Shown one piece after another: positions 18,184 through 27,879 of a DNA stretch of 64,000 nt. Where the stretch lies: assembly GCF_014648995.1 (NCBI RefSeq), contig NZ_BMSE01000001.1, forward strand, positions 806,001-870,000. Reading direction: 5' to 3'. A program made the position numbers and the translations under genes. Within the stretch, counting starts at the first letter, position 1. Each line of letters begins with the position of its first letter. The DNA comes from Streptomyces massasporeus. GTDB taxonomy: Bacteria; Actinomycetota; Actinomycetes; Streptomycetales; Streptomycetaceae. The notes below the pieces were generated by a model, which ran no database searches, was not told where the DNA came from, and was given only the letters and a program-made list of their open reading frames with translations.

Positions 18184-18189
18184 AGCTTT

Positions 18190-19548
18190 TCAGGCCGCCT
18201 CGCGCACCTGACTCCGATGAGCCCGGACGACATCGGCGTACCGATGCCCCGTGCCCTTGATCGTGCGCTTCTGCGTCGCGTAGTCGACGTGCACGAGCCC
18301 GAACCGCTTCTCGTAGCCGTACGCCCATTCGAAGTTGTCCAGCAGTGACCAGGCGAAGTAGCCCGCCAGCGGAGCGCCCTTGCGGGCCGCGGAGGCGCAG
18401 GCGGCGAGGTGGCCCAGCAGGTACTCCTGCCGCTCGGGGTCGTCGACCGTGCCGTCGGGGCGGACGACGTCGGGGTAGGCCGAGCCGTTCTCCGTGACGT
18501 ACAGCCGGCGGGCCCCGTAGTCGTCGGTGAGCCGCAGGAGCAGTGACTCGATGCCGCTCGCGTCGATCTCCCAGTCCATGCCGGTGCGCGGGACGCCGTC
18601 ACGGCGTACGGCCCGGGCGTACGGCGCGGGGCCTTCGGGATCGTCGGCGACGGTCTGCGGGAAGTAGTAGTTCAGGCCCAGCCAGTCCAGCGGGGCGGCG
18701 ATGGCCGCCGAGTCGCCGGGCCGTTCCGGGAGTTCGACGCCGTAGAGCTCGCGCATGTCCGACGGGAAGCCCCTGCCGTGCACCGGGTCGAGCCACCAGC
18801 GGTTGGTGTGGCCGTCCATGCGGCGGGCGGCGGCGAGATCCTCGGGGCGGTCGGTCGCGGGGTGGATGGTGGAGAGGTTGTTGACGATGCCGACCCGCGC
18901 TTCCGGGGCGGCCGCGCGGATGGCCCGGGCCGCCAGCCCGTGGCCGAGCAGCAGGTGGTAGGAGGCGCGGACGGCGGCCGTGAGGTCCGTCAGACCGGGT
19001 GCCATCTTGCCCTCGAGGTGGCCGATCCACGCCGAGCACAGGGGCTCGTTGAGGGTGGCCCAGTGGGAGACGCGGTCGCCAAGGCGCTCTGCGACGACCG
19101 AGGCGTAGTGCGCGAACGCCGACGCGGTGTCGCGCTCCGGCCAGCCGCCCCGGTCCTGGAGCGCCTGCGGCAGGTCCCAGTGGTAGAGGGTGACGGACGG
19201 GGTGATGCCCGCCTCCAGCAGACCGTCGATCAACTCGTCGTAGAAGGCGAGGCCCTTGGGGTTGACGGGGCCGTCGCCGCCCGGGACGACGCGCGGCCAG
19301 GCGATGGACAGCCGGTAGGCGTTCACGCCCAGTCGGCGCATCAGGGCGATGTCCTCGCGCCAGCGATGGTAGTGGTCGCAGGCCACATCGCCGTGGTCGC
19401 CGCCGGCGGTCTTCCCGGGGGTGTGCGAGAACGTGTCCCAGATCGACGGCGAGCGGCCGTCCTCCGCCACGGCTCCCTCGATCTGGTACGCCGAGGTGGC
19501 CGTGCCCCACAGAAAGTCGTGCGGGAGTGCGGCGAGGTCGATGGTCAC
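18190..19548 (-). CDS. GH1 beta-glucosidase
   Basis: A 452-residue glycoside hydrolase family 1 enzyme that cleaves the terminal beta-glucosidic bond of short imported oligosaccharides in the cytoplasm. The signature N-terminus [15 protein letters not shown] is present, the acid/base glutamate is in [10 protein letters not shown], the nucleophile in [11 protein letters not shown], and the sugar-binding [12 protein letters not shown] near the end. No signal peptide. I prefer the GTG at 19548, which has a gaaggga site; a GTG at 19581 would overlap the permease stop by four bases. It is the last gene of the transporter operon, so its substrate is what the importer brings in. Confidence 0.9.
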   Translation of the reverse strand: MTIDLAALPHDFLWGTATSAYQIEGAVAEDGRSPSIWDTFSHTPGKTAGGDHGDVACDHYHRWREDIALMRRLGVNAYRLSIAWPRVVPGGDGPVNPKGLAFYDELIDGLLEAGITPSVTLYHWDLPQALQDRGGWPERDTASAFAHYASVVAERLGDRVSHWATLNEPLCSAWIGHLEGKMAPGLTDLTAAVRASYHLLLGHGLAARAIRAAAPEARVGIVNNLSTIHPATDRPEDLAAARRMDGHTNRWWLDPVHGRGFPSDMRELYGVELPERPGDSAAIAAPLDWLGLNYYFPQTVADDPEGPAPYARAVRRDGVPRTGMDWEIDASGIESLLLRLTDDYGARRLYVTENGSAYPDVVRPDGTVDDPERQEYLLGHLAACASAARKGAPLAGYFAWSLLDNFEWAYGYEKRFGLVHVDYATQKRTIKGTGHRYADVVRAHRSQVREAA

Positions 19549-19577
19549 GGAAGTCCCTTCGAGAACGGGCGAGTCGG

Positions 19578-20432
19578 TCACTTGACGGCTCCCGCCGTCA
19601 GGCCGGCCACCAGATAGCGCTGGAGCAGCAGGAAGCCCGCGACCACGGGCACGCTGACGACCAGCGAGGCGGCCATGATCTGGTTCCAGTACACGTCGTT
19701 GAGGGTCGAGTAGCCCTGGAGGCCGACGGCAAGGGTGCGGGTGGTGTCGTTGGTCATCACCGAGGCGAACAACACCTCGCCCCAGGCGGTCATGAAGGCG
19801 TAGACCGCGACCGCGATGATGCCGGGCACGGCCGCGGGGACGACGACCCGGAAGAGCGCACCGAGCGGTCCGCAGCCGTCGACCAGGGCCGCCTCGTCCA
19901 GGTCGCGCGGCACCGAGTCGAAGTAGCCGATCAGCATCCAGATCGAGAACGGCAGGGAGAAGGTGAGATAGGTGAGGATCAGTCCCCCGCGCGAACCGAA
20001 CAGGGCGATGCCCGTCGCGTTGCCGATGTTGACGTAGATCAGGAACAGCGGCAGCAGGAAGAGGATGCCCGGGAACATCTGCGTGGACAGGACGGTGACG
20101 GTGAAGACGCGTTTGCCGCGGAAGTCGTAGCGGCTGACCGCGTAGGCCGCAAAGACGGCGATGACCACCGAGCAGACCGTCGCCGCCCCGGCCACGACGA
20201 GGGAGTTGACGAAGTAGCGGGCCAGCGGGACCGTCGACCAGATGTCGATGTACGGGCGGATCGTCAGCTCGCTCGGCAGCCAGCGGAACTTTCCGGTGAC
20301 GTCGGCCAGGGGCTTCAGCGAGCTGGAGACCATGACGTAGACCGGGACCAGCACGAAGCCCGTCAGCAGCGTCAGGAAGATCCGCCGGGACCACAGGAAG
20401 GAGCGGGGCGGGGCCATGGGGGACGTGGTCAT
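19578..20432 (-). CDS. carbohydrate ABC permease, MalG type
   Basis: A 284-residue CUT1-family inner-membrane permease with six predicted helices. It has the cytoplasmic EAA loop ([16 protein letters not shown], about residues 190-205) that docks the ATPase. The ATG overlaps the stop of the first permease gene by four bases (ATGA). No ATPase gene is nearby, which fits Streptomyces, where one shared ATPase (MsiK) energises many sugar importers. Together with the partner permease and binding protein it would import a beta-gluco-oligosaccharide, judging from the flanking glycosidases. Confidence 0.88.
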   Translation of the reverse strand: MTTSPMAPPRSFLWSRRIFLTLLTGFVLVPVYVMVSSSLKPLADVTGKFRWLPSELTIRPYIDIWSTVPLARYFVNSLVVAGAATVCSVVIAVFAAYAVSRYDFRGKRVFTVTVLSTQMFPGILFLLPLFLIYVNIGNATGIALFGSRGGLILTYLTFSLPFSIWMLIGYFDSVPRDLDEAALVDGCGPLGALFRVVVPAAVPGIIAVAVYAFMTAWGEVLFASVMTNDTTRTLAVGLQGYSTLNDVYWNQIMAASLVVSVPVVAGFLLLQRYLVAGLTAGAVK

Positions 20433-21418
20433 GAGGCCTTTCTCCGTCCGCGCGAGGTGAGCGCCAGGTATCCGCCCGTGACCAGCAGCAGGAACAGCAG
20501 CAGCAGGACGGACATCGCGGAGCCGGTGCCGAAGTTCCAGGTGACGAACGACGCCTGGTAGATGTGCACCGAGATGAGGTCGGCGGCCTCCGGCGCGGTC
20601 CTGCCGAACAGCACGAACGGCGTGTTGAAGTCGTTGAACGTCCACAGGAAGAGGACGAGGACCAGGACCTGGTTGACCGGCCGCAGGGACGGCAGGGTGA
20701 TCCGGCGGAGCTGCTGCCAGACGCCGGCCCCGTCCAGGGCGGCCGCCTCGTACAGCTCGCCCGGGATGTTCTGCAGACCCGCCATGACGATGAGGAAGGC
20801 GAACGGCCAGCCCTTCCACACCGACACCGTCAGCAGCGCGATGAAACTGTTGTCGCCGATGAGCCAGAAGGACGGCTTGTCGGTGAGGCCGAGCTGGTCG
20901 TGCAGGACGTGGTTCACCAGGCCGTTGTCGTGCTGGAACATGAAGACCCAGGTGATGACGGCCGCGTAGACCGGCAGCGCGTAGGGCACCAGGAAGAGCG
21001 CCCGGAGCAGGCCGCGGCCCCGGAAGGCGTCCTGCAGGAAGACCGCCGCGGCCGTGCCGATCAGCCAGCACAGGCCCACCGACAGCAGGGTGAAGGCGAT
21101 CGTGACGAGGAACGAGTGGAGGAGTGCCTCGCCGACCGGGGCGTCGAAGTCCACCGACACCGTGTAGTTGTCGAGGGCGGACCAGGGGGCGGCGCCCCAG
21201 TCGCGGATGTAGAACTGCGTGAGCTCCTTGAAGCTCATGACGATGCCGATCACCATCGGCACCAGGTGGACGAGGAGTTCGAGGAGCAGGGCGGGCAGGA
21301 GCAGCAGGTAGGGCAGGCCCACGCGGTGGATCCGCCCCGTGCGGCGGCGGGGGCCGCGCGCCGTGCCGGGCGGGTTCTTGCGGACCGCCGGCCTCTCGGC
21401 CTGGGCAGTGGTCGTCAT
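20429..21418 (-). CDS. carbohydrate ABC permease, MalF type
   Basis: A 329-residue CUT1 permease partner. The cytoplasmic N-terminus is basic (GPRRRTGR), then membrane helices begin with [18 protein letters not shown]; the EAA loop is [20 protein letters not shown]. The start ATG at 21418 is six bases after the binding-protein stop. It forms the heterodimeric channel with the next gene product. Confidence 0.88.
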   Translation of the reverse strand: MTTTAQAERPAVRKNPPGTARGPRRRTGRIHRVGLPYLLLLPALLLELLVHLVPMVIGIVMSFKELTQFYIRDWGAAPWSALDNYTVSVDFDAPVGEALLHSFLVTIAFTLLSVGLCWLIGTAAAVFLQDAFRGRGLLRALFLVPYALPVYAAVITWVFMFQHDNGLVNHVLHDQLGLTDKPSFWLIGDNSFIALLTVSVWKGWPFAFLIVMAGLQNIPGELYEAAALDGAGVWQQLRRITLPSLRPVNQVLVLVLFLWTFNDFNTPFVLFGRTAPEAADLISVHIYQASFVTWNFGTGSAMSVLLLLFLLLVTGGYLALTSRGRRKAS

Positions 21419-21423
21419 GTCGC

Positions 21424-22740
21424 TCAGGCCGCCGGCATCTGCTGCTGGGCCTTCTCCAGGGCCGCCTTCACCGAGCCGGTGGTGACCGGGCGGCCGGCGG
21501 CCGCGTCGGCGAACAGGCCCTTGATGGCGGTGCCGACCGCCGTCTCGAACTGGGACTCGTCGGCGACCTGCGGCAGGGCCACGGCGCTCTTCGCCAGGGT
21601 GTCCTTCAGGACGCCGTTGGCCGGGGTGGCGAAGGCGGCGTCCGCCTGGGCCGACCTGACGGGCGGGATCGTGCTGTAGGCCTTGTTGAGGATCTTCTGC
21701 TCGGCATCGCTCGTCATGAACTTCACGAACTTGGCGGCGCCGTCGGTGTTGTCGGTGTTCTTGAAGACGGCCAGGTTGATGCCGGCGACCATCGAGTTGA
21801 CCTGCTTGCCGGTGCCGGGGGTGCCGGACTGGACGGGCACGGGGGCGATGCCGTAGTCGTCCTTGCTCATGCCCTGCGACTCGAGGTTGGCGGACGCGGA
21901 CTGCCACAGCAGCATCGCCGTCTTGCCCTTGGCGAAGTCGCTGACGGACTGGTTCTGCGCGTACTCGGCGTTGCCCGGCGCGATGACCTTGTCCTTGGCC
22001 ATCAGGTCGACGTACTGCTTGACCGCGGCGACCGTCCCGTCCCCGGTGAAGTCGGCCTTGCCGTCGGCGGTGAAGAAGTCGGCGCCGTGCTGCTTGGCGA
22101 AGACGAAGGCGTGGTGGATGTTCTCCGACGGGTTCGAACCCTCCATGCCCAGGCCCCACTTGCCGTCCTTGGACAGCTTCTTGCCGTCGGCGACGAGCTC
22201 GTCCCAGGTGGCCGGGGGCTTGGAGATGCCCGCGTCGGCGAACAGCTTCTTGTTGTAGTAGAGCGCGTAGGACATCGAGTACAGCGGCACCGCCGCCGGG
22301 TCCTTGCCCTGCGCGCCCGTGGAGCCGAGTGCCGAGTCGACGAACCGGTCCCGGCCGCCGATCTTGCCGAAGTTCTCGGCGTCCCACGGCAGCAGCGCGC
22401 CCGTGGCCTGGAGCGAGGCGCTCCAGGTGTTGCCTATGTTCAGCACGTCCGGGCCCTGGCCGGAGGTGGTGGCGGTGAGGATGCGGTTCAGCAGGTCCGA
22501 CCAGGGGACGACCTCCAGCTTCACCTTGATCCCGGTCTGCTTCTCGAACTTGTCGAGTTCGGGCTGGAGGACCTTCTTGTCGACCTCGATGCTGGCGCCC
22601 TGGTTGGACGCCCAGTAGGTGAGCGTCTTCGGTGAATCGTTCGATCCGCCGCCGGTGGCGGAGCCTCCTCCGCAGGCCGTGGCCGCGAGGGCGAGTGACA
22701 GTGTGACGGCGCCTGCCGCCGCGGCTCGGATGCTGCGCAT
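21424..22740 (-). CDS. sugar ABC transporter substrate-binding lipoprotein
   Basis: A 438-residue family 1 solute-binding protein. The signal ends in the lipobox ATAC followed by GGG, so it is lipid-anchored outside the membrane. The mature protein has the family's TLTYWASNQGAS opening strand and PPATWDELVADGKKLS. It heads a four-gene operon (binding protein, two permeases, beta-glucosidase). Ligand is inferred as a beta-1,3- or beta-1,4-linked gluco-oligosaccharide from the GH1 gene and the divergent GH55 gene. Confidence 0.88.
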   Translation of the reverse strand: MRSIRAAAAGAVTLSLALAATACGGGSATGGGSNDSPKTLTYWASNQGASIEVDKKVLQPELDKFEKQTGIKVKLEVVPWSDLLNRILTATTSGQGPDVLNIGNTWSASLQATGALLPWDAENFGKIGGRDRFVDSALGSTGAQGKDPAAVPLYSMSYALYYNKKLFADAGISKPPATWDELVADGKKLSKDGKWGLGMEGSNPSENIHHAFVFAKQHGADFFTADGKADFTGDGTVAAVKQYVDLMAKDKVIAPGNAEYAQNQSVSDFAKGKTAMLLWQSASANLESQGMSKDDYGIAPVPVQSGTPGTGKQVNSMVAGINLAVFKNTDNTDGAAKFVKFMTSDAEQKILNKAYSTIPPVRSAQADAAFATPANGVLKDTLAKSAVALPQVADESQFETAVGTAIKGLFADAAAGRPVTTGSVKAALEKAQQQMPAA

Positions 22741-22822
22741 GGCTGCTCCTGGCTCTCTTCCGGGAGTACGGCCCCCTTCCGCCGGGGCGAGAGCCTGGGC
22801 GAGAGGGAAGCCGTCATGGCTT

Positions 22823-22845
22823 AATTTAGGACGTGAGTTAATCCT
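22823..22845 (-). promoter_or_regulatory. possible promoter of the sugar-import operon
   Basis: An AT-rich patch in an otherwise GC-rich intergenic region. On the minus strand TAAATT fits the TANNNT -10 consensus, about 85 bases upstream of the binding-protein start. TTAA occurs at both ends of the patch. No good -35 is evident, so this is tentative. Confidence 0.3.
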
Positions 22846-22939
22846 CGGAAGGCAGTCCCGTCAAGGGGCTGGACACACTCTTGGAAGTCTCGCCGCACCC
22901 CTTGACGCATCTGTTCCACGGATGAACCATTCAGCGGCG

Positions 22940-22953
22940 AGAGAGCGCTCCCC
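22940..22953. promoter_or_regulatory. CebR-like (LacI family) operator
   Basis: The sequence AGAGAGCGCTCCCC matches the CebR consensus TGGGAGCGCTCCCA at 11 of 14 positions, including the AGCGCT core. It lies 43 bases upstream of the GH55 start in the divergent region shared with the sugar-import operon. In Streptomyces, CebR releases such boxes on binding cellobiose or related oligosaccharides. The assignment is by sequence resemblance only; the regulator gene is not in this window. Confidence 0.5.
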
Positions 22954-22995
22954 GCACCCCACTCCGTTCACTTCCTGAACCAGGAGAGCCGCCCC

Positions 22996-24798
22996 ATGCA
23001 CCCTGACTCCCCGTCATCCCGCCTGCCCGCGCCCGGCCGCCGGGCCGTCCTCGGCGCCGCCGCGGCCGCGTCCGCGCTCGCCGCGCTGCCCGGCACCGCC
23101 TCGGCCGCCCCCGACACACGGAAGACGCCCGTGCGCAGGAAGCCGCGCGCCCTGCCCGGCGGTGGTGACCTCGGCCCGAACGTGCTGGTCTTCGACCCGG
23201 CCACCCCGAACATCCAGGGCAGACTCGACGAGATCTTCCGGCAGCAGGAGTCGGCCCAGTTCGGCACCGGCCGCTACCAGCTGCTGTTCAAACCCGGCAC
23301 CTATCACGGCCTCAACGCGCAGATCGGCTTCTACACCTCGATCTCCGGTCTCGGCCTCTCCCCCGACGACACCACCATCAACGGCGACATCACGGTCGAC
23401 GCGGGCTGGTTCAACGGCAACGCCACGCAGAACTTCTGGCGTTCGGCCGAGAACCTCGCGGTCGTCCCCGTGAACGGCACCAACCGCTGGGCGGTCTCGC
23501 AGGCGGCCCCGTTCCGGCGGATGCACATCCGCGGCAACCTCAACCTCGCCCCGACCGGCTACGGCTGGTCCAGCGGCGGCTACATCGCCGACAGCCGGAT
23601 CGACGGCCAGGTGCAGCCCTACTCCCAGCAGCAGTGGTACACCCGGGACAGCGCGATCGGCGGCTGGCTCAACGGCGTGTGGAACATGGTGTTCTCCGGT
23701 GTCGAGGGCGCCCCCGCGCAGGGCTTCCCGAACCCGCCGTACACCACCCTGGCCACGACGCCGGTCTCCCGCGAGAAGCCGTTCCTGTACCTCAGCGGCA
23801 GCGAGTACCGGGTCTTCCTGCCCGAGAAGCGGACCAACGCCCGGGGCGTCACCTGGGGCAACGGCACCCCGCGGGGCACCTCGCTGCCCCTGTCGCGCTT
23901 CTACGTCGCCAAGCCCGGCGTCTCGGCGGCCACGCTCAACCAGGCCCTCGCCGAGGGACTCCACCTGCTGCTGACGCCGGGGATCTACCACCTCGACCAG
24001 CCGGTGCGGGTCGACCGGGCCGGCACGGTGGTGCTGGGTCTGGGATATGCCACGCTCATCCCCGACGACGGCGTCACCGCGCTGAAGGTCGCCGACGTCG
24101 ACGGCGTACGCCTGGCCGGGTTCCTCGTCGACGCCGGGCCGGTCAACTCCGCCACCCTGCTGGAGATCGGCCCGCGCGGCGCCTGGCGAGACCACTCCGC
24201 CAACCCGACGACCGTCCAGGACGTGTTCGTCCGCATCGGCGGGGCGGGCCCGGGCAAGGCCACCACCAGCATGGTCGTCAACAGCCGGCACACCATCGTC
24301 GACCACACCTGGGTCTGGCGCGCCGACCACGGCGACGGGGTCGGCTGGGAGACCAACCGCGCGGACTACGGGGTCGTCGTCAACGGCCACGACGTGCTGG
24401 CGACCGGGCTGTTCGTGGAGCACTTCAACAAGTACGACGTGCAGTGGTTCGGCGAGCGCGGCCGCACGATCTTCTACCAGAACGAGAAGGCCTACGACGC
24501 CCCGAACCAGGCCGCGATCCAGAACGGCTCGATCAAGGGCTACGCCGCCTACCGGGTCGGGGACGCCGTCACCACCCACGAGGGCTGGGGCCTGGGCAGC
24601 TACTGCTACTACAACGTCGACCCGGGCATCGTGCAGCACCACGGCTTCGCCGCGCCGAACCGGCCGGGGGTGCGCTTCCACGACCTGCTCGTGGTCTCGC
24701 TGGGCGGCAACGGGCAGTACGAGCGGGTCATCAACGACACGGGGTCGCCGACGTCGGGGACGTCCACGGTGCCGTCGACGGTGGTGTCGTACCCGTAG
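22996..24798 (+). CDS. secreted GH55-type beta-1,3-glucanase
   Basis: A 600-residue exported enzyme with a twin-arginine-like signal (GRRAVLGAAAAASALAALPG). The mature sequence resembles Streptomyces GH55 exo-beta-1,3-glucanases along its whole length: GPNVLVFDPATPNIQGRLDE, then TGRYQLLFKPGTYHGLNAQI, two right-handed beta-helix halves, SREKPFLYL between them, and the catalytic region THEGWGLGSYCYYN, whose Glu corresponds to the proposed general acid. Similar proteins are often mislabelled adenylyl cyclase in databases. It has an AGGAG site. It would release glucose or laminari-oligosaccharides for the divergent importer and beta-glucosidase. Confidence 0.8.
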   Translation: MHPDSPSSRLPAPGRRAVLGAAAAASALAALPGTASAAPDTRKTPVRRKPRALPGGGDLGPNVLVFDPATPNIQGRLDEIFRQQESAQFGTGRYQLLFKPGTYHGLNAQIGFYTSISGLGLSPDDTTINGDITVDAGWFNGNATQNFWRSAENLAVVPVNGTNRWAVSQAAPFRRMHIRGNLNLAPTGYGWSSGGYIADSRIDGQVQPYSQQQWYTRDSAIGGWLNGVWNMVFSGVEGAPAQGFPNPPYTTLATTPVSREKPFLYLSGSEYRVFLPEKRTNARGVTWGNGTPRGTSLPLSRFYVAKPGVSAATLNQALAEGLHLLLTPGIYHLDQPVRVDRAGTVVLGLGYATLIPDDGVTALKVADVDGVRLAGFLVDAGPVNSATLLEIGPRGAWRDHSANPTTVQDVFVRIGGAGPGKATTSMVVNSRHTIVDHTWVWRADHGDGVGWETNRADYGVVVNGHDVLATGLFVEHFNKYDVQWFGERGRTIFYQNEKAYDAPNQAAIQNGSIKGYAAYRVGDAVTTHEGWGLGSYCYYNVDPGIVQHHGFAAPNRPGVRFHDLLVVSLGGNGQYERVINDTGSPTSGTSTVPSTVVSYP

Positions 24799-24822
24799 CT
24801 CTCAGGACGGGGCGGACCGGCG

Positions 24823-24855
24823 GGCCCCTCCCTTCGGGTGAGGAAGGGAGGGGCC
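24823..24855. terminator. bidirectional terminator hairpin
   Basis: Perfect 12-bp arms (24823-24834, 24844-24855) with a nine-base loop, between the convergent ends of the GH55 gene (24798) and the EF-G paralogue gene (24869). Confidence 0.75.
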
Positions 24856-24868
24856 GCCGCCCCGTGCG

Positions 24869-26911
24869 CTACCGCACCTGCGTCGCGACCGGCGCCGGCG
24901 CGTAGCCGGTGGGACGGGCCGTGAAGGTGCCGCGGCCCTGCGTGCGGCTGCGCAACCGGGTCGCGTAGCCGAACAGTTCGGCCAGCGGCACGGTGGCGGT
25001 GACGACCGCCGCGCCCGCGCGGGTGACCGAGCCGGTCACCCGGCCGCGCCGGGCGGCGAGATCGCCGAGCACACCGCCGACCGCGTCCTCGGGCACGGTG
25101 ACCGTGACCTCGACGACCGGCTCCAGCAGGACCATCGCACAGGCGCGCAGGGCCTCACGGAGACCGAGGCGGCCGGCCGTGCGGAACGCCGTGTCCGAGG
25201 AGTCCTTCACATGGGTCGCCCCATCGGTGAGCGTGACGCGCAGGCCCGTCACCGGATGCCCGCCGAGCGGCCCCTCGGCGAGGGCGTCCCGGCAGCCCGC
25301 CTCGACCGCCCGGACGTACTCCTGCGGCACCCGCCCGCCGACGACCGCGGAGCGGAACTCGAAACCTCCCTCCTCATGCGGCTCCACGTCGAGGACGACA
25401 TGGGCGAACTGCCCGGCCCCGCCGTCCTGTTTGACGTGCCGGAACACCAGACCGGACACGCCCCGGCCGACGGTCTCGCGGTAACTGACCCGGGGACGGC
25501 CGACGTTGACCTCGAGCCCCAGCTCGCGCCGGAGCTTCTCCACCGCCACCTCCAGGTGCAGCTCACCCATGCCGGACAGCACGGTCTGCCCGGTCTCCGG
25601 GTCGGTTCGCACGACCAGCGAGGGATCCTCCTCGGTCAGCCGGGCGAGCCCCGACGCCAGCCGGTCCGTCTCACCGGCGCGGCGGGACTCCACCGCGACC
25701 GACACGACCGGCTCGGGCACGCCGGGCGGCTCCAGGACGAGGGGCGCGCCCGGTGCGCACAGGGTCGAGCCGGCGCGGGCGGACTTCAGCCCGACCACGG
25801 CGACGATGTCCCCGGCGACGGCCCGGTCCAGCGGGGCGTGCCGGTCGGCCTGGACGCGCAGGATCCGTCCGATCCGCTCCGTGCGCCGCGCGGTCGCGTC
25901 CCACAGGGTGTCTCCCTTCTCGATCGTGCCCGAGTAGATCCGCAGATAGGTCAGCCGTCCCGTCGGGGTGGCGTGCACCTTGAACGCCAGAGCGGCGGCC
26001 GGTGCCGCGGGATCGGCGGGCCGCGCCTGCTCCTCGCCCTCGTGCGTACCGCGGACCGGCGGCACGTCCAGGGGCGACGGCAGATAGGCCACGACCGCGT
26101 CGAGTAGCGGCTCGACACCGCGGTTGCGGTACGCGGAGCCGCACAGCACGACCACGCCGTCACCGTCCCGGGTCACCCCGCGCAACGCCGAGGAAAGGGT
26201 GCCCTCGGAGAGCGTGCCCGTGTCGCAGAACTCCTCCAGCGCGCCCGGGTGCAGCTCCGCCACGGCCTCCTCCAACGCCCGGCGGCGAGCGGCGGCTTCG
26301 TCCCGCATGCCTTCCGGCACCGGCGTCTCCTCGACGGATCCGCCGTCGTCCCACAGCAGTGCCCGCATGCGCACCAGGTCGACGACGCCGGTGAAGGTGT
26401 CCTCCGTGCCGATCGGCAACTGCACGACCAGGGGCGCCGGGTGGAGTCGCTCCCGGATCGACGCCACGGCCGCGTCGAGGTCGGCCCCGGCGCGGTCCAT
26501 CTTGTTGACGAACGCGACCCTCGGCACGCCGTGCCGGTCGGCCTGCCGCCACACCGACTCGCTCTGCGGCTCCACCCCGGCGACCGCGTCGAACACGGCC
26601 ACCGCCCCGTCGAGCACCCGCAGCGCACGCTCCACCTCGTCGGCGAAGTCGACGTGCCCGGGAGTGTCGATGAGGTTGATCCGGTGACCGTCCCAGGCGC
26701 AGCTCACCGCCGCGGCGAAGATGGTGATGCCGCGGTCGCGCTCCTGCGGGTCGAAGTCGGTGACGGTGGTGCCGTCGTGGACCTCGCCGCGCTTGTGCGT
26801 GGTGCCGGTGGCGAACAGGATCCGTTCGGTGACGGTGGTCTTGCCGGCGTCGACGTGGGCGAGGATGCCGAGGTTGCGGACGACGGCGAGCGGGTTGAGG
26901 TGGGTGCGCAC
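24869..26911 (-). CDS. fusB: elongation factor G paralogue (second EF-G)
   Basis: A 680-residue translational GTPase. All G motifs are present: AHVDAGKTT (G1), RGITI (G2), DTPGHVDF (G3), NKMD (G4) and the G5 serine in CGSAYRN; EF-G domains III-V follow with GMGELHLEV and the domain IV/V region. It is shorter than housekeeping EF-G and closer to the second EF-G of Streptomyces (fusB in S. coelicolor, from memory) than to TetM/OtrA ribosome-protection proteins. It is monocistronic, starts with GTG behind a gaaagg site, and has a small upstream ORF in its leader. The exact role (back-up translocase, recycling or stress) is unknown. Confidence 0.8.
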   Translation of the reverse strand: MRTHLNPLAVVRNLGILAHVDAGKTTVTERILFATGTTHKRGEVHDGTTVTDFDPQERDRGITIFAAAVSCAWDGHRINLIDTPGHVDFADEVERALRVLDGAVAVFDAVAGVEPQSESVWRQADRHGVPRVAFVNKMDRAGADLDAAVASIRERLHPAPLVVQLPIGTEDTFTGVVDLVRMRALLWDDGGSVEETPVPEGMRDEAAARRRALEEAVAELHPGALEEFCDTGTLSEGTLSSALRGVTRDGDGVVVLCGSAYRNRGVEPLLDAVVAYLPSPLDVPPVRGTHEGEEQARPADPAAPAAALAFKVHATPTGRLTYLRIYSGTIEKGDTLWDATARRTERIGRILRVQADRHAPLDRAVAGDIVAVVGLKSARAGSTLCAPGAPLVLEPPGVPEPVVSVAVESRRAGETDRLASGLARLTEEDPSLVVRTDPETGQTVLSGMGELHLEVAVEKLRRELGLEVNVGRPRVSYRETVGRGVSGLVFRHVKQDGGAGQFAHVVLDVEPHEEGGFEFRSAVVGGRVPQEYVRAVEAGCRDALAEGPLGGHPVTGLRVTLTDGATHVKDSSDTAFRTAGRLGLREALRACAMVLLEPVVEVTVTVPEDAVGGVLGDLAARRGRVTGSVTRAGAAVVTATVPLAELFGYATRLRSRTQGRGTFTARPTGYAPAPVATQVR

Positions 26912-27032
26912 GGCCCAGGGCCTTTCGATGCGATCAGAAAAGGGGCAGCGCGATTCCCGGGCGGAACAGGCAGGAGCCTCCGAAACCTGACGTCACATCA
27001 GATTGCCGGGGATCGCCGGGTGTTCGTCCCGG

Positions 27033-27131
27033 TCAGCCGGTGCCGCCGCGCAGCGGACACCGGGGCGACGAAGACACCAGGATCACCTCGTGCTGCGGCA
27101 GGGAGACGGCGACAGCGGTGTGGTCACGCAT
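27033..27131 (-). CDS. 32-aa leader ORF upstream of the EF-G paralogue
   Basis: A short ORF with a good GGGAGA ribosome binding site six bases before the ATG at 27131. It encodes MRDHTAVAVSLPQHEVILVS and a tail with one Cys and several Pro/Arg. It ends about 120 bases upstream of the EF-G paralogue on the same strand. Translational GTPase resistance genes such as tetM are known to be attenuated through a leader peptide, so a similar role is possible here. Without expression data this stays tentative. Confidence 0.4.
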   Translation of the reverse strand: MRDHTAVAVSLPQHEVILVSSSPRCPLRGGTG

Positions 27132-27198
27132 GGCGGTCTCCCTTCGTTCGTCACATCGGTGCACCGCCGGGATCGTGGGCGGCGCGGGTATGGGGGTG

Positions 27199-27204
27199 AG
27201 TGTA
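27199..27204 (-). promoter_or_regulatory. possible -10 element for leader ORF and EF-G paralogue
   Basis: On the minus strand the hexamer is TACACT (TANNNT). It would place a transcript start about 60 bases upstream of the leader ORF. A T-rich stretch (ttcgtt) lies roughly where a -35 element should be. Weak evidence. Confidence 0.3.
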
Positions 27205-27419
27205 GGGAGGCCGAGGGGAACGAAGCGAGGGATTTTTGGCGGTGTACCTCGGGCGCGGTTGGTCGCGGTTTCGTCGCATCCCGGCCGCCGGAGGATCCAG
27301 CGATGGTTGCCGGTCGAACCTGCCGAGTCTCCCTGCGCCCCGATGGCGGCAACGTGGCTCAGGCGTCTCGTCCGGTTCGCGCCCTGTCCGCTGTGCCGGT
27401 GACTGCCCACTCTGGCCTT

Positions 27420-27803
27420 ATGGGGGCTGTTGATGACGGGCTGCGCCGATTACAGGTCGGCCCATATGCGTGTCCGCTCTGCCGGTTGCCGCAGGATCGG
27501 GTGGCGACGCTGGAGCAGGACTGGATTCTGTTGGAGCCGGGGGTGGAGGTGCCGGCGCATCTCGTGCCCTCGCAGCACCGTTGGATCACTCTGTCGGACG
27601 GCCGGGTCGCGCTGTACGGCGTGTGCCCGCCGGACGGATCGCAGCGCTGCCGGATCGAGCACCGGCTGGCGTGCTCGGCACAGCCATTGCCGGATCTCTG
27701 GCCGTGGCTGACGGCCCTGCGGCGGGAGAACGCGCGGGCGGCGGAGCGGCGAACCGACCCGGAACCACCCCGCCCGCCGGAGGTGTGGCCGGACGCCGGG
27801 TAG
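27420..27803 (+). CDS. DUF6083-like small protein
   Basis: A 127-residue protein from the ATG in MGAVDDGLRRLQVGP. It has a CxxC pair in YACPLCRLPQDRV, then DWILLEPGVEVPAHLVPSQH, RWITLSDGRVALYGVCPPDG and a second Cys cluster CRIEHRLACSAQP. This pattern resembles DUF6083, a Streptomyces family of unknown function, probably zinc-binding. No ribosome binding site is obvious and the frame stays open upstream, so the start is uncertain. It converges on the YceI gene. Confidence 0.6.
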   Translation: MGAVDDGLRRLQVGPYACPLCRLPQDRVATLEQDWILLEPGVEVPAHLVPSQHRWITLSDGRVALYGVCPPDGSQRCRIEHRLACSAQPLPDLWPWLTALRRENARAAERRTDPEPPRPPEVWPDAG

Positions 27804-27844
27804 GCGCAACTCGTCCGTATGACGCGGCCGATGCGACGGAGCCT

Positions 27845-27873
27845 GACCTGGGCCTCCTGTGGAAGCCCAGGTC
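27845..27873. terminator. hairpin between convergent genes
   Basis: Nine-base perfect arms (27845-27853, 27865-27873) with an 11-base loop, located between the convergent ends of the DUF6083-like gene (27803) and the YceI gene (27880). Confidence 0.5.
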
Positions 27874-27879
27874 GGATCA

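Noticed and set aside
22996..24798. Adenylyl cyclase
   Set aside because: A common database label for this protein type, but no cyclase catalytic motif is present and the sequence matches GH55 glucanases.
24869..26911. Tetracycline resistance (TetM/OtrA-type) gene
   Set aside because: Motifs and domain pattern fit the EF-G II group rather than ribosome-protection proteins; no resistance context.
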